Notes: generated from the letters alone by a model not told the origin. 64,000 nucleotides of DNA from Anas platyrhynchos (GCF_047663525.1 NC_092587.1:204628001-204692000), one strand, 5' to 3'. Shown: positions 15,701 through 26,166, counted from the first letter of the stretch. Made by a program: numbers and translations.

Positions 15701-18700
15701 ACTGATTCTAAACATTACACCCTGGGTTTCCAAACCTAGTAAATAAAAAATATGTGAAGATGGGTATCTGATAGGATTTCATATCTGATGGGATTTTCAT
15801 AATTGCCTAGGTATGCAAACTTCACTAAAATCCGCTTCCAAATAAATCACAGAATGACTTGACTTATAAATATTGTAATTTGTTCAAACACAACTCAGAA
15901 ATCTCTGTATTCTCTCAAGCTTCTAGCTGCATATAGTATGCAAAGAGCCAAATCCTTACCCAGCACAAGGCTAGATTTGATCACGGGGGAACAGCCCAAT
16001 ACCTGAATCTCTAATTAAAATAAGGGCACGCATAGTTTCCAAACTACTGTGTTCTGAAAAGGTCTAGGTCAACAGTGAAAGGGGGAAGGAAGGATCTTTT
16101 CTAACTCAACTAAGTGACCACCATGCAATACTTAAGCAGGAGAGGGAAGAAGGGAGTCCTCTGAAGAACAGCATGCAGTGCCACCTCGGAGACAACTCCT
16201 GACCAAGCTGGATTAGAAATCCACTGAAATATAGCAACGACTATATTTTACTTTCAAAATACTTTCCAGTCTTGCTATCCTTGCCATTACTGCTCCCTGC
16301 AGCATTTTACAGTCCGTGGATTTATCCTGAACACGATCTCTCTGAAAAAGAGAACCAATTTACTCAGTCTTAAGACTGAACTAAGGCATAAAGGCATTAA
16401 ATGACTCGCCCAAGGCCAGAGCGTCTAACTTGCTCCATGCTTCAGCCACAAGGTTGTCCTTTTCTTTCCCTTTTGTTAATCAGTTACTAGCATCACTTAC
16501 TTTTGACGTAAAGAGTACTTCCACTTGGCAAGGCGACTACATTGGAGGCTGGACTGGCGGGTCTGGGGGACTTCACTGTTGCTACACTGCCACTTGGAAC
16601 AGGGGTAGATGTTGGGGTTGAAGTGGTACTTGTGTAGGAATAGCAAACCACCACTGAAGAGGAGAAAAGACACCTTCCATATAACTGAAGTGCAGGATCC
16701 TGTAATTCTATCACTAGCTTAGCAACTGAAACTGAAGCCAAAGACTTATTGGGTCATTATCCACATCTCTGCCTCTGCAATCCTGTTACTGCTGAAAACT
16801 CACGGGTTTGACCTAAGCATGGCCATGGAATTAACTGCCTTCAAAGGTAGAAATCTAACCTTCTCTTCTCCCATACCCAGAAATTTGTGCTGCCAATTCT
16901 ATGGTATGCTTTCTTCTTTTTCTTTATCATAATCAGATGTTTTACTTTCCAGCTTGATGTATTTTAAAAATTATTATTAACTCAATATTTGATCCTTGCT
17001 TTTCTATAAATGACCTACAATGCTTATCTAGACTGTTAACTGATAGAAAATAGTTTGTGCCTCTTCTTCAACTGATGTACCACTGAGGAACTAAAACATT
17101 CCTTGAATAATGAACAATAGGCTTTTTTTTTTTTTTTTAAAATGTTGCTTACAAGTAATAGCACGGTGGTCCAACAGTTCTCAGAAAAACAGAAAAAAAA
17201 GCAGCCTATTTCAAGAAGTGTTACACACTCTCTAGTTGCTTTCAAGCCCATCCAGCCAAATCAGATGGAATGTGTACTAGCATTATTTCAAGCCACAGGA
17301 AAAGTGGAAATCAATCTTTTAACTTGATCCATTTTTAAAAAATAAAAAGAAAGCCAACAAAATTCCCTTGACTTGCATCAAGACCTACAGAGATCTATAC
17401 CTACCTTCCTAAAACAAAATATTCTGAACTTACACAACTTTACAGAGCCTTCAACCATCAATCTAAGGTTTTATACTTTACAGAACTTAACAAGTTAACT
17501 GGTGAATTTCCTCACTTTGTGGCTTTTTTCCTTTTTTTTTTCCCCACTTCTAGTTCCTTGTATACTCACTACTAACACAAAGCTCTCAGATTTACACTAC
17601 AGACATTACAAAGGTATATTTAAAAGAAAAAATATATATATTTCTACAAATATTGTGCAGTAAAAAAGATTCATTTTTTTCTTCAACACCTAACACTAAG
17701 AAAACAATTTATACTGTGACATTATTTTTATATTCCCATAGTTTGTGCTAGAATCTCGGCGTTCTCTCACCTTCTTTGTTTCCAGTTTCTGCAGGAACTG
17801 GAAGAGATGCGTTGTGCTGAACAGCTGCGTTGGCAACAGCATTGGCAGTAACAGTAAAAGCTGTTTGCGGAACGAGTCGTGGCATCAGCGGCACCAGTCG
17901 ACGACCTTCTATAGACCATTCCGAAGAGCTATTTGGTCCAGACATACTAAACAGAAATGCACATTCTTTAAGTATTCTGCTGACTTTCCAAAACGCTCAG
18001 TACTCTTATTTAACTTCCTTTTTGCAACAATGAAAATTTAAAAGGCTGTTACTAAAGTCATACTAGAGAAATCATCTAAAACCTTCCTTATTTCTTGAAA
18101 GCCCTTATACATTTTTCCCCACTTATGTCAAAATCCTCCCATAGCAAACTTAAGGGTTGCTGCTTCTTTTATTTTTAATGTTATGTTTAACAAACGGCCC
18201 TTAACGGGCCAGAGATCTGTGGATGTCATGTTCAACCCCTCCCCCAACAGATTATCTACTATTCAGGTAGAATTAATATACTCTCTATTTCTAGATGACA
18301 ATACATAGACATCCAATAGATTTCATAAAATTTTATGCAAACTGATCACATTACAGGAGAAAACCCTCAGCTTCTAATGCAAATCTTGTTTTACCTCAGC
18401 AGAAGTTTCTCAGACTTATTCATATAGTCCCAAAGTAAAAGGACATGAAATGAGTTAGGTACCTGTGCGACTTCTTCAAGAGAAACCAACCTGCTGCTCT
18501 GATTTTCTCTTAACCTTAGTACTTACACACAAACTAGAATGCTTCCCAAAAATGCTGTTCTCATCTAGATCGAGAGGTGTTTGTTTCCGACTGTTTTACA
18601 CCAGTCATTTGTTAAATCAGCAAAACTCGAATTACAGATTATTTTTCAATGCTGTTATGTCGTTCTTAAACAAACCAACCCGTTTAATGTATTAATATAT

Positions 18701-21700
18701 TCTGAAAACCAACTTCCCACATGAACTATTGCAAGCAAGTTGCAGCAAAATCTACCACAAATTAGTTCGTAAAATGCAGAGGATCTGCTCCATTGTTAAA
18801 TTCTGATATGCTTCAGCATTCTTCATACATATTCACATCGTATAAGCAGAGCTGCATCAGCTGAGGTAAAAATACATTTTTTTAAATCAAAAACAAGACT
18901 ACAAATGTTGCACATAGCAAAGCTAGCAAAGACTGCTCTCCTAGTGAGTTAGAGAATTATTTAAATCAAATACTGTATTACCAACCATCACTTACAAAGA
19001 ATTTACCAGAGGAAAAATAAAGAGATGCAGCACTTTATAGTTGCACCTTGTCTGGATTATAATATCTCATCCGTTTGAAGTTCGATACATCAGGACAAAC
19101 TGTACGCTTGTTCTGTAAAACGCTAAAAACAGAACTACTACTTAAAAAGGATACTTGGTTCAAGAAAATAATCCAGATTTGACAATTAAATACTTAGTTA
19201 TTATTTTTTCTCTTTCGCTAAAGAAGTTGGTGGGATTTTGTTTGGTAAACAGTAAGTTGTAACTCTTTAAACATAAGCATTAAAACACTAAAGTGTCCTT
19301 CTGTAGCACTACCGAGGCATGCTGATTTTGGCAAGTCTCAGTTCTGACAACCGTTAACTCCAAGCAGCCTGCTACCTGCCCAATTTCCTTTTTTCCCTCC
19401 CCATAACACCTAAGCTACATGAGTCAAATTAAAAAATCAATGGTTATAACACAGAAAAAAAATATGGAAAAACAAACACTCTTGAAATCTATCGCTTTTC
19501 AAGCACGTTTCTTAAAGGTCAGGTTATTAACTACCTCCAGAGATATGTAAGCTCTTGCCCCCTTGCTCCTCTCCACCTCTCAAAATCACATGAAGCTAGC
19601 AAACGCAAGGAGGAACCAGCCCAGCTGATGCTAGCAGAGCAGCTGCATCAAGCCGGGAACAGTGGACACTGATGTCATCAGACAGCTTGCTGCAGGGTGT
19701 TGTTTTTTTTTTTTTTTTTCTCTCCACTCTGACCATTTTTCCCCCCTCTATGCTGATATATGACTGTTTTCCACTGCTCTCTCCCACCTCTTCCCCTCCC
19801 TTTGTCTTTCCACAGTTAACTCTCCTTTAACATAACATTTTTGAATGGATATAAATAAAATTAAATTTAAAAAACAACCATAAAACAAAGATGGAATTTG
19901 TACGCAAGAAGCTGTTCATGCTGATTGTTTTCCCTCTATTCTGTTTCTTCTGTTTATTTTACAGAAAGCTCCTCATGACAAAGAACTGTCTCCTAAGTTG
20001 TGCTTGTGCAGCAAATGAGAGTAATGAGTACTAAAATAATCCTTTCCAGCACCCTGATCTCAATCAGATACAGTAACTCCTTTGGCCATATACTGTTTTA
20101 ACTACTGTTCTTTAAACTACCATCAATTTTGAAAGTTCTATCATTCAGCTAATAGCATAATAGGCACCTTTGGAAATTGTGTAGAAAATAACCCAGAACT
20201 TACTTGTGTGCAATAGTCGTGAGTCGTTCATCATTTACTGCTCTCCGAACTTCAGCACGATGTCTCTCCGTTGAGATACTGTTAAAAAAAAGCCAATATA
20301 TTTTAGTCAGAGGGAGACATGAACATTTATCTAAAACTTCCAGCTAAAATGAAACTTATGAATAATCCAGTCAGGGAGACGAAAGGGAACAGGCAGTTAC
20401 ATTTAAGAGATTGTCACTTAATTTTTGCTATCATAGAGAGAAAGAATGAATGCGTTATTGTTCACAAAGTATTACTGAAGAATGAAGAGAACATTACTGT
20501 TCACTGGGTACCGCTGCAAAACAGTGCAATAAATTTAAAGTACACGATAGAAAAAATTGCACCAAACATGCAGCGTTCTTCCTTGCTGCATTCTGGGCCT
20601 GAAGATCTTCAAATCCTACCTGGAATAAAACCCGAGCCAGCACGCACTCAAGAGCTAGCTGTGATGCTTCTAATGCTAGATATCTCCAAAACCATCAACA
20701 AACAGTAAATCTTCAACTAGAGAGGAACAGTTGTTTTCTTTATTCAAAGCCAAACTGGAATCAAAGCTCCACAAGATGGAGAATTACTTCTCTAAATGAA
20801 GATTTGCTTTAGGATGTGAGTGATAGAAAAAGCACGTACTACCTTCAAAGAGAATGGGCCGCTTGTTCTTATTTTAAAAAGGTCAGGATTACCTAAGCAC
20901 TTTCGAGAGCTCTCCAAGAAGATCCTTCTTCTCTTTCGTAAGGTCTCCTTGTGCACGTAAGGCACTGATGACACCTGCATATGCCTCCAGTTCTGAGGAA
21001 TTAGAGCAAATGGTATTTCTATTTAACGCTCGCAGCAAAGGAAAAACATTATTTTCAGTATTACTGACAGTTTTCCATTAATTTTCAAAGTCATTAAAAG
21101 GAACACGTCTTTCAATTATTTAGTGCTTTTCAAAAGAGATTGATGGTTTAGAACTCTCTCAGTCAATTACGCCGCAGCAGACAGCTCTTCTATGAAACAA
21201 TTCTATCATCACAGAGGATTATCTAGTTTATACACCCAACCGAACATCTCGAGCTCTGAGCTGGCAGTTCAAGTCATGGACCTTGAAAAAACAGTCCCCG
21301 AACCCAGACAGTACCTTAGAATTCTCTAGAAACAATAGAAGAAACTTAATGAATTGACTGATTATTAAAAGTTCCATGGAAGTGCCTGGCTTGCAGAGGA
21401 AATACACTACAGAGAGAGCAAATGATTTTTTCCTAACACCGTTCCTTCATTAGCATGGAGAACATGAGCTCTGATTTGTTAAATATGCTCACCATTATCT
21501 TTTATACCCATTTATTTGATATGTACAACAGCTCGAATCTGAAAACAATGCACTGCGAGTGAATCAAACCTGTCCAGAGCATGAAAGAAACAACCCAGCT
21601 ACTCTTAAACGTAGAAACACCATGAGGATCAGCACGCAAAAACGTAACTGATGGAACAAATCGATTACGCCAGGCAATTCGTGGAAATATTCCATCAGTG

Positions 21701-24525
21701 TTTTCAAAAAATAATAGTCTTAAAGCCTACTGGAATTTCTGAGTTTTGTCATATTGGGAAGGGTGAAAACACACCTAGTGCAAGTGACGTTGGAGCCTGC
21801 CAGATTCCCAAAGAATGACTTGCTGTTCTAGGCTTAGCATTAATGTTTTAAGAAAATGTTCCTGGGAACCATGCTGTGAGCCAGCAGGACAAATTCTTTC
21901 ACTGCTTCTGAAGATGACTTTCATTCAGCACCCCTTTTCTGCAGCCAACCCACCCAACCCCACAACAGATCCCAGGTTAACCAAAAACACAAATCAAAGG
22001 GGCAGGCCACAAGCTAACAAGGGCCCAAAACCACACCGGAGCTTTCCTGCACAATAAAGAAGAGGATGCTGCTCTGAAAAGCTTCCAGATTAGGATTCCA
22101 AAGGGCTCATTTACAAATCAAATTGAGGAATTGTGTTGAAAAGAAGCCCTGCTCTCCTGTCCTGATTAAGCAGACAAAACCCAAAACAGAGTCGCTTTGG
22201 CTAAGCAGCCTGCACAGGGATGCTGAGTGACCTAGAGAAGCATTTACAGCTTCGGTTATAAAACATTTGCTAATTAACGCAACGGTTATTACTAATATCA
22301 ACATTTATTTAGACAACCGTGTTACAATATTTAAGAAACTAATTATTTTCCTCTGTTAACAACGTAAAGTAATCCCCGCATACAACCATATAATTACTTA
22401 GCAAGGACAGATTTTTTTTTTCTTCTCCTTTTTGCAATTTCAATGGAGATGCTTCACACGAAGGTTTTTAAATGCACATTGCAGCTTTTGGGAAGTTGGT
22501 AAGCTAAGTAAATTACAGAGCAGCTATGACCAGCTTCCTCACCCTTCTGTCTTATATAGGGGTCACGAACCAGTGCACTCTCTTTTCAAGATGAAACACG
22601 TCAAATAGGCAAAAAAAAGCTTCAAAAATTGGCTTTTACAAATACACAACATTATTTCAGGTGCAAGGTTACAAACCCAGGACACCGCTAGGTATTGCAC
22701 GCCTGGGGGATGCGTTTCAGCCTCACCTACACCGTGGCATTTCACTCGTGGAGCTGTGTGGAGCTGGCGAGGCAGGACTCTGCATCCAGCAATATCGATC
22801 TGCTGCACGGCTGTCAGACAGCTCTTCGCTCCCCCTGCCCCTGCTCCTTCCCCCTGCAGCCTCCTGCCATGTCTGGATAAACCCAGAGCTTTCCTGCCCT
22901 CCAAGAGCCACGGCTGCCACAAGCTGCGATCCTGTTACGCTGGCAGGGCCCCCTTGTGGGGACACAGCTCATGCCAGCAAAGGCAAAAAAAAAAAAAAAG
23001 CTTTTTTTTTTTTATTTTTTTTTTTTCCTGTCAGCCTAGGTTATGTCATTGAAGGAGGTGTAGCTGCAGTTCTGTTTGGCTCAGCTGCACCAGCAGGGTT
23101 CTGCCAGCACACCGCCATCAGCTGGGGTGGAAGTTGTTTTTTTTTTTTTTCTTTTTTTCCACACTTCTAGCCAGCAGATCTACGTGAACATAATTCAGTA
23201 GCACAGATCCGGTCTGAATTTTTTGGCATCCCGCACTTTCTCCTAGTTTTTGTACTCCTTGAGCTTTGCTTAAGACATATAGCTGTCACCTCAACGGACG
23301 TACAGCTTCGTTTTGGTGCTGTGCACAACGTCTGTGCCACTGTCTGTTTCAACAGAACGCAAATCCCAGATTCCCGAGAAGAGAAACAAAGAGGAAATCA
23401 AGAAAAAATAACTTCTCAGTTCTCAGAAAATAAAGTCAGTGGCTTCGTAACGTCTGAGAACCTTTGCACAGCCAAGGAGCACAGCACAAAAGCTTTTAAG
23501 TTCCAAGTAAAATACAAACAAGGAGCTAAGTGACTCAACTGTCACAGGAAGTTTGTGGCAGTCTCAGCTTTCTTCCTGACATCATCTCCTACATTACGCT
23601 CCTCAGAGGACAGCCTTTCCTTCTAATCCTATGCATCATTTAACTGGGGTAAAACACACTAACTAAATACAAAAATTCAGTTCCTGAAGAATGCAAGAAG
23701 CACATTGCTTCATCAGATCATCGATCTAACAAAAGATCTCCTCCCCTGTGACACCCAAAGGTGTGTGTGTGTGTGTTGGAAACAGCAAATATTTTTATTC
23801 TATAGACAGTGCTATATCTCCTTGTACTCATATATTTATGAGGATGGAAAGTGAAAAATCTCACAATATATTTATTTTCCTGTTGGGCAAGGTACCCAGA
23901 TGTTGAGCTAGATTTGAAACAATGCCAAAAGCTCCTGCTGCTTACGACAGTAAGGTGATAACACTGTTTTCACATTTCCCTGACAATCCATGTACCTGAA
24001 GACTGAAAAATCGCAACTTATCACACAGTTTGTTGGGTTCTTGTTTCAAATCTTTACACCAGAGCCTTTGCTACTTGTGCTCAATCTCGCTGCATCAAAC
24101 AAGCCAGGATTCCATGATTTTCGGGTACAAATAAAGAATTGAAAAGCAAATGAAGACCTCTCACACCTTAATAGCCATGAAAAATACAGCACTGCAACAT
24201 CAAGGCTGAGATAGACCAGGACGTCCGTGAGAGATTCACCCAAACCAAACCAATTCCGTTCTACTCCTTTTGCTCAGGCAGAGCATCTGCCAACCATCAT
24301 TTTAAGCCCGGGCTGTCAAACCAATGACACATGCAAAAGGCAGGAAATGACTTGTAAGTTGCCTGTAGACGCATTAAAGTGTTTCACGAAAGCAGCGGGC
24401 AGGCAGATCTGGGAAGGGCAAACATACAGACCCACAGACTGTTATCTTACTGTACCCAGTTTGCGAAGGATCCTCTTGCATTCATCTCTGCTGAGATCCA
24501 GGAGAGTTGGCCACACCACAGGCAT
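1981..24525 (-). CDS. EMSY: EMSY transcriptional repressor, 5' 581 codons in ten exons (3' part outside window)
   Basis: EMSY is a nuclear chromatin-associated repressor that in mammals binds BRCA2 through its N-terminal half and contacts HP1-type and BS69-type proteins. Ten minus-strand exons join in phase with GT-AG junctions: 24525-24456, 20992-20893, 20278-20204, 17946-17771, 16653-16501, 13208-12949, 8467-8191, 6275-5967, 3839-3690 and 2154-1981. Together they give 1744 nt, or 581 codons plus one base. The product starts MPVVWPTLLDLSRDECKRIL and carries the ENT domain (about residues 16-100), a basic patch KPHKRRR at 201-207, long Ser/Thr/Val-rich regions and a 24-Gln run at 420-443. Human EMSY is about 1322 residues, so roughly 44% is present and the gene runs off the left edge. 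The start ATG has A at -3 and matches the family N terminus. Recognition rests on family knowledge and is unambiguous over hundreds of residues. Confidence 0.97.
2155..3689 (-). other. EMSY: EMSY intron between coding exons 9 and 10
   Basis: AT-rich intron with a T tract near 3243-3260 and another near 3599-3614, just before exon 9. No RNA gene or mobile element was recognised. Confidence 0.8.
3690..3839 (-). CDS. EMSY: EMSY coding exon 9
   Basis: The exon is 150 nt and encodes residues 474-523 (VKIITQQVQPSKILPKPVTA through TTKLVTTPT). The acceptor is TTTCCTAG and the donor GTAAGT. It is in phase with exons 8 and 10. Confidence 0.96.
3840..5966 (-). other. EMSY: EMSY intron between coding exons 8 and 9
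   Basis: AT-rich intron. A T/GTTTT-rich low-complexity patch lies near 5177-5220. Nothing else was recognised. Confidence 0.8.
5967..6275 (-). CDS. EMSY: EMSY coding exon 8 (polyglutamine)
   Basis: The exon is 309 nt and encodes residues 371-473. It contains ASTRLPSPKGLVGNPTQILA and a Gln-rich region with an uninterrupted run of 24 Gln (420-443), then PPGIKPTIQIKQESG. The acceptor is TTTTACAG and the donor GTAGTT, which is a weak donor. Confidence 0.96.
6058..6129 (-). repeat. EMSY: CAG/CAA tract encoding 24 consecutive glutamines in EMSY
   Basis: This trinucleotide tract reads as 17 CAG and 7 CAA codons on the sense strand and sits inside EMSY coding exon 8. The CAA interruptions break it into short pure CAG runs. 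On the plus strand the same bases create a meaningless alanine/valine-rich frame. Confidence 0.97.
6276..8190 (-). other. EMSY: EMSY intron between coding exons 7 and 8
   Basis: AT-rich intron with T tracts near 7890-7940. No gene or mobile element was recognised. Confidence 0.8.
8191..8467 (-). CDS. EMSY: EMSY coding exon 7 (Ser/Thr-rich)
   Basis: The exon is 277 nt and encodes residues 279-370 (VIIVTTSPSSTFVPNILSKS onward). It includes a run of eight serines near SSLVSSSSSSSS. The acceptor is CTTTCAG and the donor GTATGG. Reading past the donor gives only a short non-homologous tail, which supports the exon end. Confidence 0.95.
8468..12948 (-). other. EMSY: EMSY intron between coding exons 6 and 7
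   Basis: The largest EMSY intron in the window (4.5 kb). It contains a TAAAA-type simple repeat near 10776-10807. No CR1 signature, RNA gene or additional exon was recognised. Confidence 0.8.
10776..10807. repeat. (TAAAA)n-type simple repeat
   Basis: About six AT-rich pentamer/hexamer units of T-A-A-A-A type in tandem within an EMSY intron. Confidence 0.85.
12949..13208 (-). CDS. EMSY: EMSY coding exon 6 (basic patch)
   Basis: The exon is 260 nt and encodes residues 192-278. It starts S-V-S-C-S-D-D-D-E, then the basic patch KPHKRRR (201-207), a plausible nuclear localisation signal, then a Ser run and the MSNIMQSIANSLPPHMSPVK segment. The acceptor is CTTCCAG and the donor GTATGT. It ends exactly on a codon boundary. 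Confidence 0.96.
13209..16500 (-). other. EMSY: EMSY intron between coding exons 5 and 6
   Basis: AT-rich intronic DNA with only short homopolymer tracts. Nothing further was recognised. Confidence 0.8.
16501..16653 (-). CDS. EMSY: EMSY coding exon 5
   Basis: The exon is 153 nt and encodes residues 141-191, a Ser/Thr/Pro-rich stretch (VVVCYSYTSTTSTPTSTPVP through LPSGSTLYVK). The acceptor is CTCTTCAG and the donor GTAAGT. The V-V-V at the junction seems one residue longer than the mammalian form I remember, which is not verified. Confidence 0.94.
16654..17770 (-). other. EMSY: EMSY intron between coding exons 4 and 5
   Basis: AT-rich intron with a T tract near 17121-17137 and a TA-rich patch near 17630-17642. 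Nothing further was recognised. Confidence 0.8.
17771..17946 (-). CDS. EMSY: EMSY coding exon 4
   Basis: The exon is 176 nt and encodes residues 82-140, starting N-M-S-G-P-N-S-S-S-E-W and including RRLVPLMPRLVPQTAFTVTA. The acceptor is CTGTTTAG and the donor GTGAGA. The segment after the ENT domain is very close to the mammalian protein. Confidence 0.96.
17947..20203 (-). other. EMSY: EMSY intron between coding exons 3 and 4
   Basis: AT-rich intron with a T tract near 19703-19719. Nothing further was recognised. Confidence 0.8.
20204..20278 (-). CDS. EMSY: EMSY coding exon 3 (ENT domain)
   Basis: The exon is 75 nt and encodes residues 57-81 (SISTERHRAEVRRAVNDERL then TTIAH), the distal part of the ENT domain. 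The acceptor is TTTAACAG and the donor GTAAGT. Phase agrees with both neighbours. Confidence 0.96.
20279..20892 (-). other. EMSY: EMSY intron between coding exons 2 and 3
   Basis: Short 614 bp intron. The 129-codon plus-strand frame inside it (20319-20708) resembles no family and is taken as chance. Confidence 0.8.
20893..20992 (-). CDS. EMSY: EMSY coding exon 2 (ENT domain)
   Basis: The exon is 100 nt and encodes residues 24-56 (ELEAYAGVISALRAQGDLTK onward), the core of the ENT domain. The acceptor is CCTCAG and the donor GTAATC. The exon ends after two bases of codon 57. Confidence 0.96.
22985..23026. repeat. A15-GC-T12 inverted homopolymer palindrome
   Basis: Fifteen A, then GC, then twelve T, an A and twelve more T. 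The central A12-GC-T12 is a perfect 26-base palindrome (22988-23013), able to form a hairpin or cruciform. Confidence 0.9.
23760..23776. repeat. (GT)8 microsatellite
   Basis: A short pure GT dinucleotide repeat in the first large EMSY intron. Confidence 0.85.
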
Positions 24526-24564
24526 CTTTCCCTCGCCTCTGTGCTCCCCCAGAGCTCGGCCTGG
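24456..24564 (-). CDS. EMSY: EMSY coding exon 1 with short 5' UTR (CDS 24525-24456)
   Basis: This exon encodes residues 1-23 plus the first base of codon 24. The acceptor is a pyrimidine-rich tract ending in CAG just above 24564. The donor GTACAG follows 24456. The first 39 bases (24564-24526) are 5' UTR. The frame stays open upstream of the ATG, but the family N terminus begins exactly here. Confidence 0.93.
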
Positions 24565-24817
24565 CTGAAAAGGAACAGAAATGCAGTCAGCGCGAGGCCA
24601 CCATTTATCGATCTCCCAGGCTGATGAATGCAAACTCCGCTGCCTGCTCACAACTCCACCAACACGTTCGCTGCCATTCCAGCTCCAGCTTTTGTGCTGG
24701 CATGTGTTACTGTGCAGGAATCCAGCGGCTCTGCAAGGGCACGGGCTTCTTATCCTCCCTTCCTCTGATCCACCAGCCGAGCCTTTCTCCTGAGTTTCCC
24801 ATCTCCTCCTCAAGCCC

Positions 24818-24838
24818 TTTTTTTTTTTTTTTTTTTTT
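24818..24838. repeat. T21 homopolymer
   Basis: A run of 21 T (A on the EMSY sense strand) between EMSY coding exon 1 and the CpG island core. Confidence 0.9.
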
Positions 24839-25525
24839 CACGCCCAAACGCTCCCCGAATCGATGCTCTCCAGTCTCCTCCCTCCCTTTATGCACAGAGC
24901 ACCTATTATAGGAACTCTTCCAGCTAACCACACGCCCCCCCCACACCACCACCACCTTTCCCCTCGGGGAACACATTTAGCACGAGCCTCTCCTATGCCA
25001 GAAAAGCAAAAACACGGTGAAATTCGCCTTCCCCCCCAAAACGGGAACACCCCCTTTCCCCACTGCATGGCGGCGAGGTTTCGGGGAAGGAAAGGAGAAG
25101 GAAAAGGGGGGCATCTCCTCGTTATAACGGGGAAAATAAACGGGAAAAAAGGACCGGAGGAGAGCGGGAGGAGGTGGGGGGGGGGGGAGCTGCCAGCACG
25201 GCGGGAGGCGGGCACCGGGAACAAAAGCCCCGGCTCCACCGCAGCTCCCAGCGCCTTGCTGGCTCCCCTCAGGGGGCAGCCGCCACCGGGAGCCCCCCGC
25301 CCGCCTTTCCCCGGTACGGGGGCTGGCGGAGGAGAACCGGAGGGGCTGGAAAAAAGAGGGTTGGGAAGGGAAAAAGGGCAAAAGAGCCCTGAGGGGACCC
25401 CCCCTCAGCGAGCAACCGGCGGCCTGGGACCGTGGCGCTGCCGCCGGGCCGGGCCCTGAGGTGAGGCGGCGGAGGAAGGCACCGGGAGCCCCGGGGAGCG
25501 CGGAGCCTCGGCGAGCAGGACCCAC

Positions 25526-25680
25526 CTGCCCGGCCGTGCCCGGTACATCGAAGGGGGCTCCTCAGAGGCAGGGCCCGGCCTCGGCTGCCTCCTCCTCCTC
25601 CTCCTCCTCCTCTTCCTCCCTTCCCCTTCCCCTCCCCCCCCTCCCGGTGCCGCGCTCCGGTTTGTTTGGCGGCGGCGGCG
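25526..25680 (-). other. EMSY: Putative non-coding first exon of EMSY
   Basis: A good minus-strand donor (CAG|GTGGGT) occurs after 25526. It could splice to the strong acceptor above 24564. The 5' boundary given is only indicative. This is inferred from splice-site appearance and from the usual EMSY layout with a non-coding exon 1. Confidence 0.45.
25588..25616. repeat. (CCT)n trinucleotide repeat in EMSY CpG island
   Basis: About nine near-perfect CCT units, read as AGG/GGA on the EMSY sense strand, probably within or beside the 5' UTR. Confidence 0.85.
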
Positions 25681-25699
25681 GCAGCAGCGCTTCACAGGA

Positions 25700-25712
25700 C
25701 CAAGATGGCGGC
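25700..25712 (+). promoter_or_regulatory. YY1-type motif
   Basis: CCAAGATGGCGGC matches the extended YY1 element found near many CpG-island start sites. It reads on the plus strand, opposite to EMSY. Confidence 0.6.
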
Positions 25713-25751
25713 GCGCCGCACTGCTCATGCGCCGCCGCCGCGGGGCACGCT

Positions 25752-25763
25752 GGGAGTTGTAGT
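25752..25763 (+). promoter_or_regulatory. SBS-type motif (ZNF143/THAP11), copy 1
   Basis: GGGAGTTGTAGT resembles the TGGGANTTGTAGT element (complement ACTACANNTCCCA) bound by ZNF143 and THAP11/HCFC1 at CpG promoters. Confidence 0.65.
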
Positions 25764-25837
25764 CCCCTCGCTCCCCTCCCTTCCCCGGTTGAGATGGGAG
25801 AAGAGCGGAGGGGGGTAAGGTGGACACAGGGTGTTTG

Positions 25838-25849
25838 TGCGCATGCGCT
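25838..25849. promoter_or_regulatory. NRF1-type palindrome at the EMSY island
   Basis: TGCGCATGCGCT matches the YGCGCAYGCGCR NRF1 consensus except at its last base. It lies between the two SBS-type motifs. Confidence 0.65.
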
Positions 25850-25867
25850 CTGCCGCGGTGCGTTCAT

Positions 25868-25879
25868 GGGAGTTGTAGT
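25868..25879 (+). promoter_or_regulatory. SBS-type motif (ZNF143/THAP11), copy 2
   Basis: An identical GGGAGTTGTAGT in the same orientation, 116 bp from the first copy. The duplication strengthens both calls. Confidence 0.65.
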
Positions 25880-26166
25880 CTTTCGCCGCACACACGCTGT
25901 TGTGGACGCGCTGCTGGCCGTCCCGCCATTGCCCAGCGGCTGGGGACGGGTGGCGAGAGGGGACAAAAAGGCCGCGCGCGTTGCTGAGGCGCTGAGGGAG
26001 GCTGAGGCGGCGGGCGGCGGGCTCGTCACGCCCCGCAGAGCTCGGGTTTTAACCGCCGACCGCTGTTTGTGAGAGGAAATGTGGCGAGGTGGAGACTGTC
26101 CGGCCGTTTTCTGGCTTAAAATCGTCACCGGTTCGGTGTGGCGATCAGTCAGCCCGATTCTGTGCA

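Larger units (their letters stand above)
20993..24455 (-). other. EMSY: EMSY intron between coding exons 1 and 2
   Basis: Intron of 3.5 kb. It includes a moderately GC-rich island-like patch (about 22680-23110), an A/T palindrome near 22988-23013, a T tract near 23138-23150 and a (GT)8 run at 23761. No exon was recognised. Confidence 0.8.
24900..26080. promoter_or_regulatory. EMSY: CpG island and likely EMSY promoter
   Basis: GC-rich, CpG-dense sequence immediately upstream of EMSY on its 5' side. It includes (CCT)n and GGC runs, two SBS-type motifs, a YY1-type motif and an NRF1-type palindrome. No TATA box is apparent, as expected for a dispersed housekeeping promoter. The exact start site cannot be read from the sequence. 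A non-coding first exon ending near 25526 is plausible. Large open frames on both strands here are a by-product of high GC. Confidence 0.85.

Noticed and set aside
22563..23170. Overlapping frames up to 169 codons in the first large EMSY intron
   Set aside because: No splice-consistent exon, no family similarity and homopolymer-coded Lys/Phe runs.
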